Positions 1 through 9,222 are shown, counted from the stretch's first letter. The stretch is 32,280 bases of DNA from Planctomycetaceae bacterium (GCA_016793115.1 JAEUIN010000198.1:1-32280), one strand, 5' to 3'. The notes: generated by a model from the sequence alone, not told the origin. A program made the numbers and translations.

Positions 1-120
1 GCCCGGCGGCGCACAACCGCCCGCCGCTGGGGCCCCGGGCGGGGGGGTGTTTCCCCCCGCGGTCTGCTCGTGTGGGGGGGGGTCGTGGGCCGGCCGGGGG
101 GCACAACCCCCGCCGCTCGC
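1..120. repeat. GC-rich stem-loop repeats, two imperfect copies
   Basis: This stretch is almost pure G and C with homopolymer runs of 6 to 9. Two related units share the core GCACAACC and a GCCGCT end: positions 2-28 and 94-117. Each can fold on itself, with a G-rich arm, a CACAA loop and a C-rich arm. Between them lies a run of G followed by TGTTT and a run of C (about 41-58), another possible hairpin. The block lies directly downstream of the leftward operon, so the hairpins could end its transcription, but no T tract is evident. It may also be a low-quality assembly edge. Confidence 0.45.
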
Positions 121-124
121 TTAA

Positions 125-2143
125 CTATCGTTGCGGCTTGAAGAGCATCTCCAGCGCTTCGCCGCGCGTGTACGTCGGTTTCTTGGCGTCGATCGAAGCC
201 CAGCCGGTCCATTCGGCGAATTCGGCTCCGCTCACCGCATCGTCCGCCGAAGCGTCGCCGCTCGGCTCCTCAAGCTTGGCGATCTCCGTCGCCAGCGCGT
301 TGGCGTCGAGCTTGCCGGCTTGGAGATCCTTGAACCCGCGGGCCCAGAGCTTCGCCGTGTCGCGCGTGAGCGGTTTCGTCGGCCGCGCGTCGTAGCTTGC
401 AAAGAAGCCGCGCGTGCCGAAGTATTGCACCGCCGCCGTGTGGCTCGGCTCGTCGGCCGCGTTCACGTCGTTGAAGAAACTGATGAGAAACTTCCGCGTC
501 GCTAAGTTTCGCGCGAGCAGCTCGCCGTCCAGTGTTCCCGGCGTCGTCTTCGTCTGCTTCGCCAAGGCCGCGGCCAAGCCGGCCGCCTCGCCGGTTTGCA
601 TCCAGACCGGCTCCAATCGCACGGCCCCCCACGCGATGTGCGTCGCCGACAGGCAGACGGGCACCAGCAAGTTGTCGAGGTCTTTCGGCAACAGCGCGCG
701 ATACGGAATCTGACCCGGCCGCGATTCTTCGGTGAGAATCAGCTTGCCGTCGTAATGGTAGCCGGGGCGCGAGTCCGTCGTGCAGGAGTGTGAGTCCATA
801 TACCAATCGGTTACGGCGATCGAGTCCATGTGGATCGGCGTCCGCGTGAACGACTTCGCCCGCGAGTTGTCGTGCTCGGTGTACACGTGTCGCCCGACGA
901 GCCGGCGCGTCTCGCGGACGTACATCTCATACGGCACGTGGTTGTTGTCCGTGAACTCGTCTTTCGGCAGCCCCCAACGGCGATAGTCTTTCCGTTTCGC
1001 CGCCGAGATCGATTCGTCGTTCTGGAGAAACCACACCAAGCCGAGCGCGAAGTTCAAATGCCGCTCGGTGATCTTCTCGCGCGTCGGCCAATCGGCTTCG
1101 GGGTAGTCGTGATTCTCCCCCGGCAAGATCGGGCTGTTCATGTGCGACTTCTGATTCGGTCCCGGATTGGTCGCGATGCTTTTGCGTTCGTAGTTCACGT
1201 ATTCGTCGCGATCGTAGCCCGGCGGCGGCTCGGCGAGCATGATCCGATTGGCCGGATCGCACGTGACGCACATCCGCATGTTGTAGGCCTGCACGCAGCG
1301 GTCGGCCGTGAACGGGCCGGCCGGATCGATCGAGCCTTGTTGTTGGCCGTAGGGGCGGATGTTGAGCCGGCCTTCGACGGCGTCGCGCGGGGCCGGCCCT
1401 TTGGCGATGTTGGTGAACACCTTGCCGGCGTGCGGCTCGCCGTATTCCTCGCGGGCCTCGCGTCCCACTCGGTGCTCGCACTTCGCCGCGGCCATTAAGT
1501 CGCCTTCGTACATCGCGTCGATGAACACGTCGCCGCCGACGGTGATCGCCTGATCGCCGTGCATCGCCTGCAGCTTCACACTCTTAATCAACCGGCCGGC
1601 GCGCTCGACGGCGGCCGGATAGTGATTGAGCAGCGTCGTGATGTTCGCCTCGCCCGCCACGAGCTTTTGAAACTCGCGCTCGGCGAGCCCCGGTTCGACC
1701 CAGCCGATCGGATAGTGCTCCTGCGAGTAGCGGGCGATCTGGTAGTCGCGCGAGTCGGCGCCGAACTTGTCGGCGTAGTGCTTTTCGATGTTGCGGAGGA
1801 GTTCGCTGAAGAGCGGCGCACGGTGGCCGCCGTAGAGGGCATCCCACTGCATGAGGCCGTTCGCCATCATGCCGCCGAGGTGGGCGTTGTGCTGCACGAG
1901 GAGCACGGTGCAGCCGTCGCGTGCGGCCCGCACGGCCGCGGCCACGCCGGCCGGCGTGCCGCCGCAGACGACGACGTCGTACGATCGGCCGTCGACCGCG
2001 GCGGCGTCGACCGGCTTGAATTCGGCCGCATCGGCGCACATGCCGCCGGTCATTAGCGCTAAGAGTCCGACCAAGAAACACCAGCCCCGCCGCGCAAGCG
2101 AGGAGACTTTGCCGCTACTCATTTCCGCCTCGCCTCGTTTCAT
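125..2143 (-). CDS. Secreted FAD-dependent oxidoreductase (FAD_oxidored family)
   Basis: The product is 672 aa. After an N-terminal export signal comes a Rossmann dinucleotide-binding motif (DVVVCGGTPAGVAAA) followed by HLGGM, typical of the FAD_oxidored family often annotated near glycan-degradation genes. A late motif SATHIAWGAVRLEP matches a similar motif in the FAD domain of the upstream fusion protein, so the two are paralogues. The reaction and substrate are unknown. The ATG at 2143 is chosen because GAAGGAGTGA precedes it at good spacing; an internal ATG at 2122 is an alternative. The signal contains ARRGWCF, which could be a weak twin-arginine motif, plausible for a cofactor-loaded export. 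It is the last gene of the leftward operon, 5 nt after the stop of the fusion gene. Confidence 0.8.
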   Translation of the reverse strand: MKRGEAEMSSGKVSSLARRGWCFLVGLLALMTGGMCADAAEFKPVDAAAVDGRSYDVVVCGGTPAGVAAAVRAARDGCTVLLVQHNAHLGGMMANGLMQWDALYGGHRAPLFSELLRNIEKHYADKFGADSRDYQIARYSQEHYPIGWVEPGLAEREFQKLVAGEANITTLLNHYPAAVERAGRLIKSVKLQAMHGDQAITVGGDVFIDAMYEGDLMAAAKCEHRVGREAREEYGEPHAGKVFTNIAKGPAPRDAVEGRLNIRPYGQQQGSIDPAGPFTADRCVQAYNMRMCVTCDPANRIMLAEPPPGYDRDEYVNYERKSIATNPGPNQKSHMNSPILPGENHDYPEADWPTREKITERHLNFALGLVWFLQNDESISAAKRKDYRRWGLPKDEFTDNNHVPYEMYVRETRRLVGRHVYTEHDNSRAKSFTRTPIHMDSIAVTDWYMDSHSCTTDSRPGYHYDGKLILTEESRPGQIPYRALLPKDLDNLLVPVCLSATHIAWGAVRLEPVWMQTGEAAGLAAALAKQTKTTPGTLDGELLARNLATRKFLISFFNDVNAADEPSHTAAVQYFGTRGFFASYDARPTKPLTRDTAKLWARGFKDLQAGKLDANALATEIAKLEEPSGDASADDAVSGAEFAEWTGWASIDAKKPTYTRGEALEMLFKPQR

Positions 2144-2148
2144 CGCCG

Positions 2149-5100
2149 TCACTCCTTCTTCGCGGCCCCGGCCGCGTGTTTCCACTCGATCACTTGTCCG
2201 TCGCGCTCGAGGCGGGCCCGCAGCTTGTCGTAGTCGACTTGCTGCACGGCGACGTCGTCGTCGACGGCGATCGCCGCGGCCGTCGCCGCCGATTGGCTCG
2301 TAATCATCAGCACCGGCTCCATGCGAATGCTGCTGAACGCCGTGTGGCTGGCCGAGAGCGCGAACGTGCAAAACAAGTTCTCGCACTCCGCGGCCTTCGG
2401 CACGATCGCCTCGTAGCCGATTTGGTAGGGAGCCGCGCCGTCGCGCCCGCCCGCCGTTTTCCCTTCGCGCGTGACGATGCCGTTCACCACGATCCGCTGG
2501 ATTTCATGCGTGTCGGTGCCGTAGGAGCCGAGACCGACCGATTTCGGCGCGACCCGGCGGCCGAACGTGTGATGCTCCGTGAGCACGAGGTCCGACACCA
2601 TCCGCCGCGCTTCGCGAATGTAAAGCTGATGCGGCCAGCCGCCGGTGTCTTGGAACTCGTCGCGCGGCAGGCCGAAGCGGCGCATGTCGTCGCGGACTCG
2701 GCTCGGCACGCGCTCGTCGGTCGCCAAGAAATGCAGCAGGCCCCGATGATAGTTCTCGTGTTGCTTGGCCAGCTCGGCGCGGCGCGCGTAAGTCGCCTCC
2801 GGCCATTCCCAGTTCGCGCCCGGCAGGTTGCCGCCGAACGTCGCCGTGTTGAAGTCCCACTTGTCGTTCGGCAAGGCGTCGTGCTTCGAGAACCAGCGCA
2901 GGTCCATGTCGTCGCCGATCTCTCGGCAGCCGGCGATGAAGCGGGCGACGAGTTCATAGGTGCGCGGGTCGTAATCCTCCGGCGGCGCGATCGGCAGGCG
3001 ATCGGCGCTTGTCGTCAGGCAGAGGCGGTAGCAGTACGCTTGCACGCCCGGCGCGGGATCGCCGACGTTGCCCACTTTCGTCGCCGTGACGAGCGGCAGC
3101 AAACCGCTCCGCGGATCGCCCGGCTTCACATAGGGATCGAGCGGCAGGTCGCGATCCCACACTCCTTGCCCGCCGGGAACACGGCCGCTCGCACCGGGCT
3201 TCAAATGATTGAGCCGCGGTTCGTATTTGGGATCGAAGTAGACGCCGTTGTACCGTTCGCCGTACTTGGCGTTGCCTTCGCGCTCCACGGTGTACGACAC
3301 GCCGGCCTTCGCCATCAGATCCCCTTCGTAGGTCGTGTCGACGAACATCTTCGCGCGGAACGTGCGACCGTCTTCGGTTTTAATCTCCGTGATGCGTGCG
3401 CCGACTTTGGCGACGGCGGCGAGCCGCGCGTCGTAGAAGACTTGCACCTTCGCTGCGCGGGCCATTTCGACGAACACCTCCTCGGCCGTGTGCGGCTCGA
3501 TCGAATACGCGCCGCCGGTCGCAGGGCCGCCGCCTTTCGGCACGAACGGTTTTTCCCAGGCTAGCTCTTTGCCGTATCGCTTCACGAGCCGCGTGAAGTA
3601 TTCGCGGGCGATGCCGCCGACGGAGCGCGGGTCGCCGATATCGACGGCGCTCAAGCCGCCCGAGGTCATGCCGCCGAGATGCCGGCCCGGCTCCAACAGG
3701 GCGACCGATTTGCCCATGCGCGCCGCCTGCACGGCCGCGGCGACTCCGCCGGAGGTGCCGCCGAACACGAGCACATCGACTTCGACCGGCTCAGCCTCGG
3801 CCGCCGATGCCGGCGCGGCTTGCGCGAGCGCATCGGTTTCGGCGAGGCTGAAGCGCGTCGACACGACGGAATGTTTGTCCTCGCCGGGGCGATATTTGAT
3901 GTAGGTCGTCGCGTAGAGTTCGCCGCTCGGCAGAAGTTCGAGACCGGGATAACCGCAATCGCGGCCGCCGTGGCTATGCAGGAGCTTGATGCGATAAGCG
4001 CCGTCGTGCCCGGCGATGATATCTTCATACCTGCCGACCCAGGCGACGAAGTGGCTCGCAGTGGGGCTGCCCGGCCCGGTGTCGCGGAAGCAGACGACAA
4101 GCCGGCCGTCGCGCGCGTAGGTCGCCATGTGGCGATCGCCCCAGAGGCCGGGCGGGAGCGTCTTGTGCGGCGACCAAGTTCGTCCTTCGTCGTCGCTCGT
4201 CATGAAGAACGACCGACGCTTCACGTTTTCGCGCATCAGGCAGAGGAGTTGCTTGCCGTCGGGTGAACGAACGACGCACGGCTCGCACGGCTTCAAGCCT
4301 GCGAGATCGAGCACGATCTTGAGCGGCTCCCACGTGAGCCCGCCGTCGGCCGACGTGCTCTGAGCGATGACGTTCGATTTCGTCTTCTCCGGCTCGCCCG
4401 GGCGACGGATGTTCGTCAGGCCGAGCAACCGCTTGCCGCCGTCGATCGGCACGATGGTGCAGAACGGCATTACGCCTTTCAGGCCGGTGCTCCGCATGGG
4501 CGTCCAGGTGCGGCCGTCGTCGAGCGAACGGCTTGAGTGCATCGTGCCGTCGGGGCCTTGGCCGGCGAAAACGAACAGCCGCGCCGCGCCGTCGGGACCG
4601 GTGAGGCGATACAGGCTCGGGCAGTTCTTCACCTTGGTCCAACTCTCCGGCACGTCGAGCAACTCGCTCCACGTGCGGCCGGCATCGTCGCTCCGCTTGA
4701 GCGGCCCGCAACCGCCGCCGTGGCCGTAGGTCCACGTGCAGAACATTGTCTTGCCGTCGGGCAGGAGGACCGTGGTCGGATGGCCTTGGTAGACGGTCGG
4801 AGTGCCGGCGGCGATGACCGTCTGTCGGTGGGCGTCGGCCGAGAGGTCGACAGTCGGGGGGAAGGTTACGGGGGGTGAGCGGCCGTCGTTCGCTGCGAGG
4901 ACAGTGCGAGTCACGTCGGGCTTGAAAACGGTCGTTTTTTGCGGCTGCGGAGCGGTTTTCGCCGCCGATCGCGACGATTGCGTAGAGTCTCCGAGCGAGT
5001 CGCGCCCGTCGGTCAGCCACTCGAGATTGAAGCGGGCGAAGTGAAGCTCGTCCCAGTAGTGTGTGGAGCCTTTGTCGCCCCGCTCGTAGATGTAGGCGAT

Positions 5101-6261
5101 GGTGCCGTCGTCGAGGCGGACCAAGTCGCTATACGACGACGGATGCGGCCAAATCGTCTTGCCGGCCGACCAGGTTTCGCCTTCGTCGTAACTGAGGCGA
5201 ACCGTGAGGTTGTAGCGGCCGTACGGATGCTCTTCCTGGCGGATGGGAGAAGCGGGGCTGGAGAACAGGAGGCGATTCTTGCCTTCCGTCGCGGCGAGCG
5301 ATAAGCGTTCGACGGCGCCATGGCAGCGCGGCGTAATCAGCTCCTCGCCGCGGCGCACCTCGCCCCAGGTTTCGCCGGCGTCGTCGCTCACGGCGACCAG
5401 ATGCCGCAGGTTGTCCGGGGCGTCGCTCGCGCTCTCGTTGCGCGCGACGGCCATGAGCTTGCCGTCGGCAAGTTCGACGAACTGGCATTCGCTGGTATAG
5501 ATGCCGAGCGAACCGCCGCGGCGCCACGAAACGCCGTGGTCGTCGCTATAGAAGGCGAAGGTGAACGTCCGCAGCCGCCCGCCGCCCGTGTCTTCGCGCC
5601 GGCGCGCCGGAACGACGAGCCGGCCCGGCTTCGGTCCGCCGGCCATCGAGACCATCGCCTTGCCGGGCCCGACTCCGTAGCGCTGCTGCCAATCCTGTTG
5701 CCACGCGGCGGCCGGGCTGAGCTTCTGCGGCGGGTTCTTGGCCGGCGGCTGCGGCGCTGCGGCAGGGTTTTTCTGCTGTATCGTAAGCCGATCCCATTCC
5801 GGCTTCACAATCTCATTGTGCAACGACCGCGGGCCTTGCCACGAGCGGCCGTCGTCGTCGCTCGTGAAGCAGCAGAACTCTTTCTTGTCGCGCAGGAAGA
5901 ACAGCCACAGCTTCCCGTTCGTTTCGTCGCGGCCGACGGTGATATCGGTCGAAGTCCGCCGTTCGTCGTCGAACAGCACGATCTCGTCGCTCCATGTCGC
6001 CCCGCGGTCCATGCTCCGCTTGAGCACGATATCGTGGTCGCCGACGTCGCCGGGACCGTCGTTGCGCTTCTCGGCGAACACCAAGAGCGTGCCGTTTTTT
6101 CCTTGGATGATCGCCGGGATTCGATAGTTCGGCTTGTTCTGAGGCGCATTGGGAAACAGTAGCCGCGTGGCGAAGAGCGGCTCGCCGGCGACGGCCGGCG
6201 CGCGGCCGCCGTTCACGATGAGCAACAGCGAGGCGACGATGAAGTGCAATGTCGTGGGCAT
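2149..6261 (-). CDS. Three-domain fusion: sialidase, BNR/sialidase-like domain, FAD oxidoreductase
   Basis: One open frame encodes 1370 aa. Residues 1-26 look like a Sec signal peptide. Residues about 30-415 form a sialidase with a YRIP motif (RIP at 47-49) and Asp boxes such as SMDRGATW, SDDDGRSW, SDDHGVSW, SDDAGETW and SYDEGETW. A Gln/Ser/Pro-rich linker leads to a second BNR domain (about 480-800) with SDDAGRTW, SLDDGRTW and SDDEGRTW but no RIP motif, so it may bind or act differently. A short Ala/Glu linker precedes a FAD_oxidored domain (about 825-1370) with DVLVFGGTSGG and HLGGM. The ATG at 6261 is preferred over longer starts because it gives the signal peptide; its Shine-Dalgarno (CAGGAA) is modest. 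It lies between a second sialidase and a paralogous oxidoreductase. The likely role is extracytoplasmic glycan breakdown; coupling of oxidation to sialidase action is inference. Confidence 0.82.
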   Translation of the reverse strand: MPTTLHFIVASLLLIVNGGRAPAVAGEPLFATRLLFPNAPQNKPNYRIPAIIQGKNGTLLVFAEKRNDGPGDVGDHDIVLKRSMDRGATWSDEIVLFDDERRTSTDITVGRDETNGKLWLFFLRDKKEFCCFTSDDDGRSWQGPRSLHNEIVKPEWDRLTIQQKNPAAAPQPPAKNPPQKLSPAAAWQQDWQQRYGVGPGKAMVSMAGGPKPGRLVVPARRREDTGGGRLRTFTFAFYSDDHGVSWRRGGSLGIYTSECQFVELADGKLMAVARNESASDAPDNLRHLVAVSDDAGETWGEVRRGEELITPRCHGAVERLSLAATEGKNRLLFSSPASPIRQEEHPYGRYNLTVRLSYDEGETWSAGKTIWPHPSSYSDLVRLDDGTIAYIYERGDKGSTHYWDELHFARFNLEWLTDGRDSLGDSTQSSRSAAKTAPQPQKTTVFKPDVTRTVLAANDGRSPPVTFPPTVDLSADAHRQTVIAAGTPTVYQGHPTTVLLPDGKTMFCTWTYGHGGGCGPLKRSDDAGRTWSELLDVPESWTKVKNCPSLYRLTGPDGAARLFVFAGQGPDGTMHSSRSLDDGRTWTPMRSTGLKGVMPFCTIVPIDGGKRLLGLTNIRRPGEPEKTKSNVIAQSTSADGGLTWEPLKIVLDLAGLKPCEPCVVRSPDGKQLLCLMRENVKRRSFFMTSDDEGRTWSPHKTLPPGLWGDRHMATYARDGRLVVCFRDTGPGSPTASHFVAWVGRYEDIIAGHDGAYRIKLLHSHGGRDCGYPGLELLPSGELYATTYIKYRPGEDKHSVVSTRFSLAETDALAQAAPASAAEAEPVEVDVLVFGGTSGGVAAAVQAARMGKSVALLEPGRHLGGMTSGGLSAVDIGDPRSVGGIAREYFTRLVKRYGKELAWEKPFVPKGGGPATGGAYSIEPHTAEEVFVEMARAAKVQVFYDARLAAVAKVGARITEIKTEDGRTFRAKMFVDTTYEGDLMAKAGVSYTVEREGNAKYGERYNGVYFDPKYEPRLNHLKPGASGRVPGGQGVWDRDLPLDPYVKPGDPRSGLLPLVTATKVGNVGDPAPGVQAYCYRLCLTTSADRLPIAPPEDYDPRTYELVARFIAGCREIGDDMDLRWFSKHDALPNDKWDFNTATFGGNLPGANWEWPEATYARRAELAKQHENYHRGLLHFLATDERVPSRVRDDMRRFGLPRDEFQDTGGWPHQLYIREARRMVSDLVLTEHHTFGRRVAPKSVGLGSYGTDTHEIQRIVVNGIVTREGKTAGGRDGAAPYQIGYEAIVPKAAECENLFCTFALSASHTAFSSIRMEPVLMITSQSAATAAAIAVDDDVAVQQVDYDKLRARLERDGQVIEWKHAAGAAKKE

Positions 6262-6370
6262 GCCGACGATTCCTGGCGAAGAAAAGTGCGAAGGCGCGGC
6301 GCGCCTCGGGGTCCACCGACGGCGCGACCGAGAAACCGAATAAGTCGAGTCGAGTCGAGAACCCGAATGA

Positions 6371-7657
6371 CTACTTCTTTCCATCCGCCGGCGCGGGAAC
6401 GTCTTGGCCGTCGGTGATCCACTCGATATTGAACCGGGCGAGCTTCAGTCCGGCGTAGCTCGTCGATTTTTTTTTCTCCGCGTCGCCGCGCCGGCCGGTT
6501 TCATACAGGCAGAGAATTGTGCCGTTCGGGAGCACGGCTAGATCGCTGTAGGCGCTGTAGCCCGCTTCGAGCACCTTGCTGACCGGCCACGTCGTCCCTT
6601 CGTCGTAACTGAGCTTGATCGAGATGTTGCGGCGATCGCGCGATTTCCCCGGCGTTTCCTTGCCGTCGAGCCGCGAGAGGTTGTGCGGGTTCGCGAAGAC
6701 GATCCGGTTTTTGTCGCCGGATTGCTCCGTCGAAAAGCGGACGATGCTTGCCATGCAAATCGGTTCCAGCAGCGCGTCGTCGAGCCGCGGTTGCGACCAA
6801 TTCGTCGCTCCGTCGGGGCTGATCGTCACAAGGCGGCGATGCTGCTTCGATTCGCTGCGGACATTCAGCATGACGCGGCCGTCGGCGAGTTCGACGACGA
6901 CCGTTTCGTTCGGAAAGATCCACTCGTCGGTGTTGGGCACGGCGATCTCGCCGGCGTGCCACGTTTTGCCGTGATCGTCGCTGTAGATCGTCGACGTGAC
7001 GGACGGCCGATGCGCGTGTCCGCCGGTCCCGGTCGAGAGCCACACGGGCACCACGAGTCGGCCGCTTTTAAGCTGGATGCCGTGCGCCGGGCCGGTCGCC
7101 AAGACTTTCCAGTCGTACTCCGAGCGATACTTTTCGAAAGCCCCGGTGATTTCGACCGGGTCGGTGAACGTGACGCCGTCGTCGTCGCTACGGATATAGA
7201 AACAACGGCAGTACTCCAGGCAGAAAAGGAAGTGAACCGAGCCGTCGCGGTCGGCGAAGCCGACGGCGTTGTTGTAAGTCACGTCGGTTGCGTCGGCGAG
7301 TTTCTGCGCGAGCGCCACCGGGTTCTTTTCCTTCGGACCGGGGACTTCGGCCAGTTTCATGCGCGGACCGAACGTCTTGCCGCCGTCGGTCGAACGGCGA
7401 AGCATGATGTCGATCGTATCCCAATCGCTTTTGCCGGTGCGGCGCGCTTCGCAGTAAGCGAGCACTGTGCCTCTTGCCGTGACGATCAAGCCAGGAATGC
7501 GATAAAGAGCGTAGCCGTCTCGGTCGGCCGTGAAGAGCATCTGTTCTTCCAGCAGCGGTTCCGCGGCGGGCGCGAGCGATGTTGAGCCGGCGGCGGCGAA
7601 CAGAAGCGCGACGGTGAGCACGGATCGCAATATCGAGACGACTGGAGGCATGGTCAT
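6371..7657 (-). CDS. Secreted sialidase (exo-alpha-sialidase family)
   Basis: The 428-aa product starts with a Sec signal peptide ending near APAAEP. It has the sialidase YRIP motif (RIP at 53-55) and several Asp boxes: STDGGKTF, SDDDGVTF, SDDHGKTW and SYDEGTTW. Length fits single-domain bacterial sialidases of GH33 type, which release terminal sialic acids. The closing motif LARFNIEWITDG closely resembles FARFNLEWLTDG at the end of the first domain in the neighbouring fusion, so the two are probably related by duplication. The ATG at 7657 is favoured by AGGGAGA about 10 nt upstream and by its ATGA overlap with the regulator stop. A second ATG at 7651 is possible. Sialic acid specificity has not been shown; other planctomycete Asp-box proteins may act on different sugars. 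Confidence 0.83.
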   Translation of the reverse strand: MTMPPVVSILRSVLTVALLFAAAGSTSLAPAAEPLLEEQMLFTADRDGYALYRIPGLIVTARGTVLAYCEARRTGKSDWDTIDIMLRRSTDGGKTFGPRMKLAEVPGPKEKNPVALAQKLADATDVTYNNAVGFADRDGSVHFLFCLEYCRCFYIRSDDDGVTFTDPVEITGAFEKYRSEYDWKVLATGPAHGIQLKSGRLVVPVWLSTGTGGHAHRPSVTSTIYSDDHGKTWHAGEIAVPNTDEWIFPNETVVVELADGRVMLNVRSESKQHRRLVTISPDGATNWSQPRLDDALLEPICMASIVRFSTEQSGDKNRIVFANPHNLSRLDGKETPGKSRDRRNISIKLSYDEGTTWPVSKVLEAGYSAYSDLAVLPNGTILCLYETGRRGDAEKKKSTSYAGLKLARFNIEWITDGQDVPAPADGKK

Positions 7658-8778
7658 GGAGAGTTCTCCCTTTTCAAACGGCGAGGGCGGCGTGACGAAA
7701 TGCTTGCGGAGGAGCGGTCGGAAGCGTGAAGCAAGCGTACGTGAATGATTTTGCGATAGGGGTCGGGGCGAACGCCGCGTGCGGCGGCCGCTAATGAGCG
7801 GCCCAGTTCCGCGCCCCACTCCGCCGGCGTGATCGTCGTTTCGATGCAGGTGTGCGTGGGAGCGACGTCGGAGCCGCGGGCGACGTCGGCGACGACGATC
7901 GCGGGAGTCCGCGGCTTCGTGAACTTGCACGCCGCGGCCGCGACATCGGCCCCGCGGGCCAGTAACTCGCTGCGACAGAGTACGCCCCAGCGATCGTGGC
8001 CGGGCTCCAGCACTTCGGTGAGTGCGGCGGCGATCGCCTCCTCGTCGCTCGGCAAACAGCGAATGACGATGCGCGCCAGGTCGACGCCGGCTTGGGCGAG
8101 AACCGCTAGAGCGCCGTCGAGCATCACGTGGTCGCCCGCCGTGATTCGATCGCGAAACAGAATTAGAAAGCGGCCGCAACGCCTCTCGACGAGGTGCTCG
8201 GCGAGCAGTCGGCCGATTTGAGCTTGGTCGCGTTCGACGCTCGGCAAGTCGCGCACCGACGGTTGCAACGTGCCGCTCACGACGGCGGGCAAGCCGCTCG
8301 CCGCGACGAGACGTTGCACCATGACGGTCGAGCGAATGAGGACGAAGCCGGCCGCTTGGCGCGAGCGGAGGACGTCGCCGATCAACTGGTTTACGTAATC
8401 GGCTTCGTCGACGAGCGGACGGAAGTTGAATTGCAGTTCGACGCCCGGCAGCGCGCCCTGCATGCCGAGCAACACGCCGTCGGCCCAGAGTCCTTCGGTG
8501 CGGAGATGGTCTTGCCGGATTACGACGTGCACGCGTCGTAACGGCGCCTCGGCGTCGAGCGCGGCGATAAACGTGCCTTGGCGCTGTCTTCGCTGGATGA
8601 CGCCGCGTTGTGCCAGAAGTTGCAGCGCACGATTCACGGTCGACCCGCTCACGCGCAATAATTGCGCGGTTTCAGCCGTGTTCAGATACGGATCGCCGCG
8701 CCGCAGCTTTCGCCTCCGGATGTCGTCGACGATTTGCTGAGCGACGTCGACGATTGTCGGAGCGGCGGCGTTGGCCAT
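7654..8778 (-). CDS. GntR-type winged-helix regulator with LacI-like sensor domain
   Basis: The 374-aa product has an N-terminal winged helix (about residues 8-70; LLRVSGSTVNRALQLLAQRG is the recognition region) and a long C-terminal domain (about 80-340) resembling the periplasmic-binding-protein-like sensor of LacI-family regulators. This architecture suggests a sugar-responsive repressor or activator of its own operon. It is the first gene of the leftward operon and overlaps the sialidase start by ATGA, so the two are probably translationally coupled. The start at 8778 is the only ATG fitting the domain start; its ribosome site is weak. The divergent intergenic region carries palindromes that are candidate operators. 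Ligand unknown. Confidence 0.75.
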   Translation of the reverse strand: MANAAAPTIVDVAQQIVDDIRRRKLRRGDPYLNTAETAQLLRVSGSTVNRALQLLAQRGVIQRRQRQGTFIAALDAEAPLRRVHVVIRQDHLRTEGLWADGVLLGMQGALPGVELQFNFRPLVDEADYVNQLIGDVLRSRQAAGFVLIRSTVMVQRLVAASGLPAVVSGTLQPSVRDLPSVERDQAQIGRLLAEHLVERRCGRFLILFRDRITAGDHVMLDGALAVLAQAGVDLARIVIRCLPSDEEAIAAALTEVLEPGHDRWGVLCRSELLARGADVAAAACKFTKPRTPAIVVADVARGSDVAPTHTCIETTITPAEWGAELGRSLAAAARGVRPDPYRKIIHVRLLHASDRSSASISSRRPRRLKRENSP

Positions 8779-9141
8779 GGCGGAGGCGTCGGGAGGCGGG
8801 GAGGACGGGGCGTGGGGAGCGTCGCGCGAGACGCGTCGGCGAAAAAGCACAGGGCGCGTGCAATTATTATTGATGTCGCGATAAGATATCCGTTCGGTTC
8901 GTCGGTTGTCAACGCGCCGCCGGCGGCCTGCCTCCGGCAGGCGAGCCCACCTTCCTCGACGATGTGAGCAGCCGGCCAAATCGGTTGCTTGATCGATGTT
9001 CTTGCGGAGCCGTATGTTGCCAAGCGCGAAACTCCGCGCGTGGTTCGCAGGCGGCGGATGAAATGCGCCGTGTAGATCGACGTAAGTCGTTACCCGTCGT
9101 TGCAATTGAGCGCGGAGTTACGTCAGTTTCGATTCCGCGGC

Positions 9142-9222
9142 GTGCGCATTTATTTCGCCGATTGATGCGCACATTTAAAGAAGCAAATAGGGCCGCGCAG
9201 CTATTTTGAAATAGATGCGCAT
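9142..9222. promoter_or_regulatory. Candidate operators: three ATGCGCA-type palindromic sites
   Basis: In the 512-nt divergent region 8779-9290 there are GTGCGCAT (9142-9149), its inverted partner ATGCGCAC (9165-9172) and the perfect palindrome ATGCGCAT (9215-9222). The first two form an 8-bp inverted repeat with a 15-nt spacer. The last lies about 70 nt before the sulfatase start. Related sites (ATAGATGCGC) occur before the broken sulfatase at 25990. They are plausible binding sites for the adjacent GntR-type regulator or another glycan regulator. The rest of 8779-9290 shows no gene. Confidence 0.45.

Noticed and set aside
2176..3564. Long rightward open frame opposite the FAD domain of the fusion gene
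   Set aside because: It is the antisense shadow of a high-GC gene, rich in Arg and Val with no domain. The leftward frame has clear motifs.
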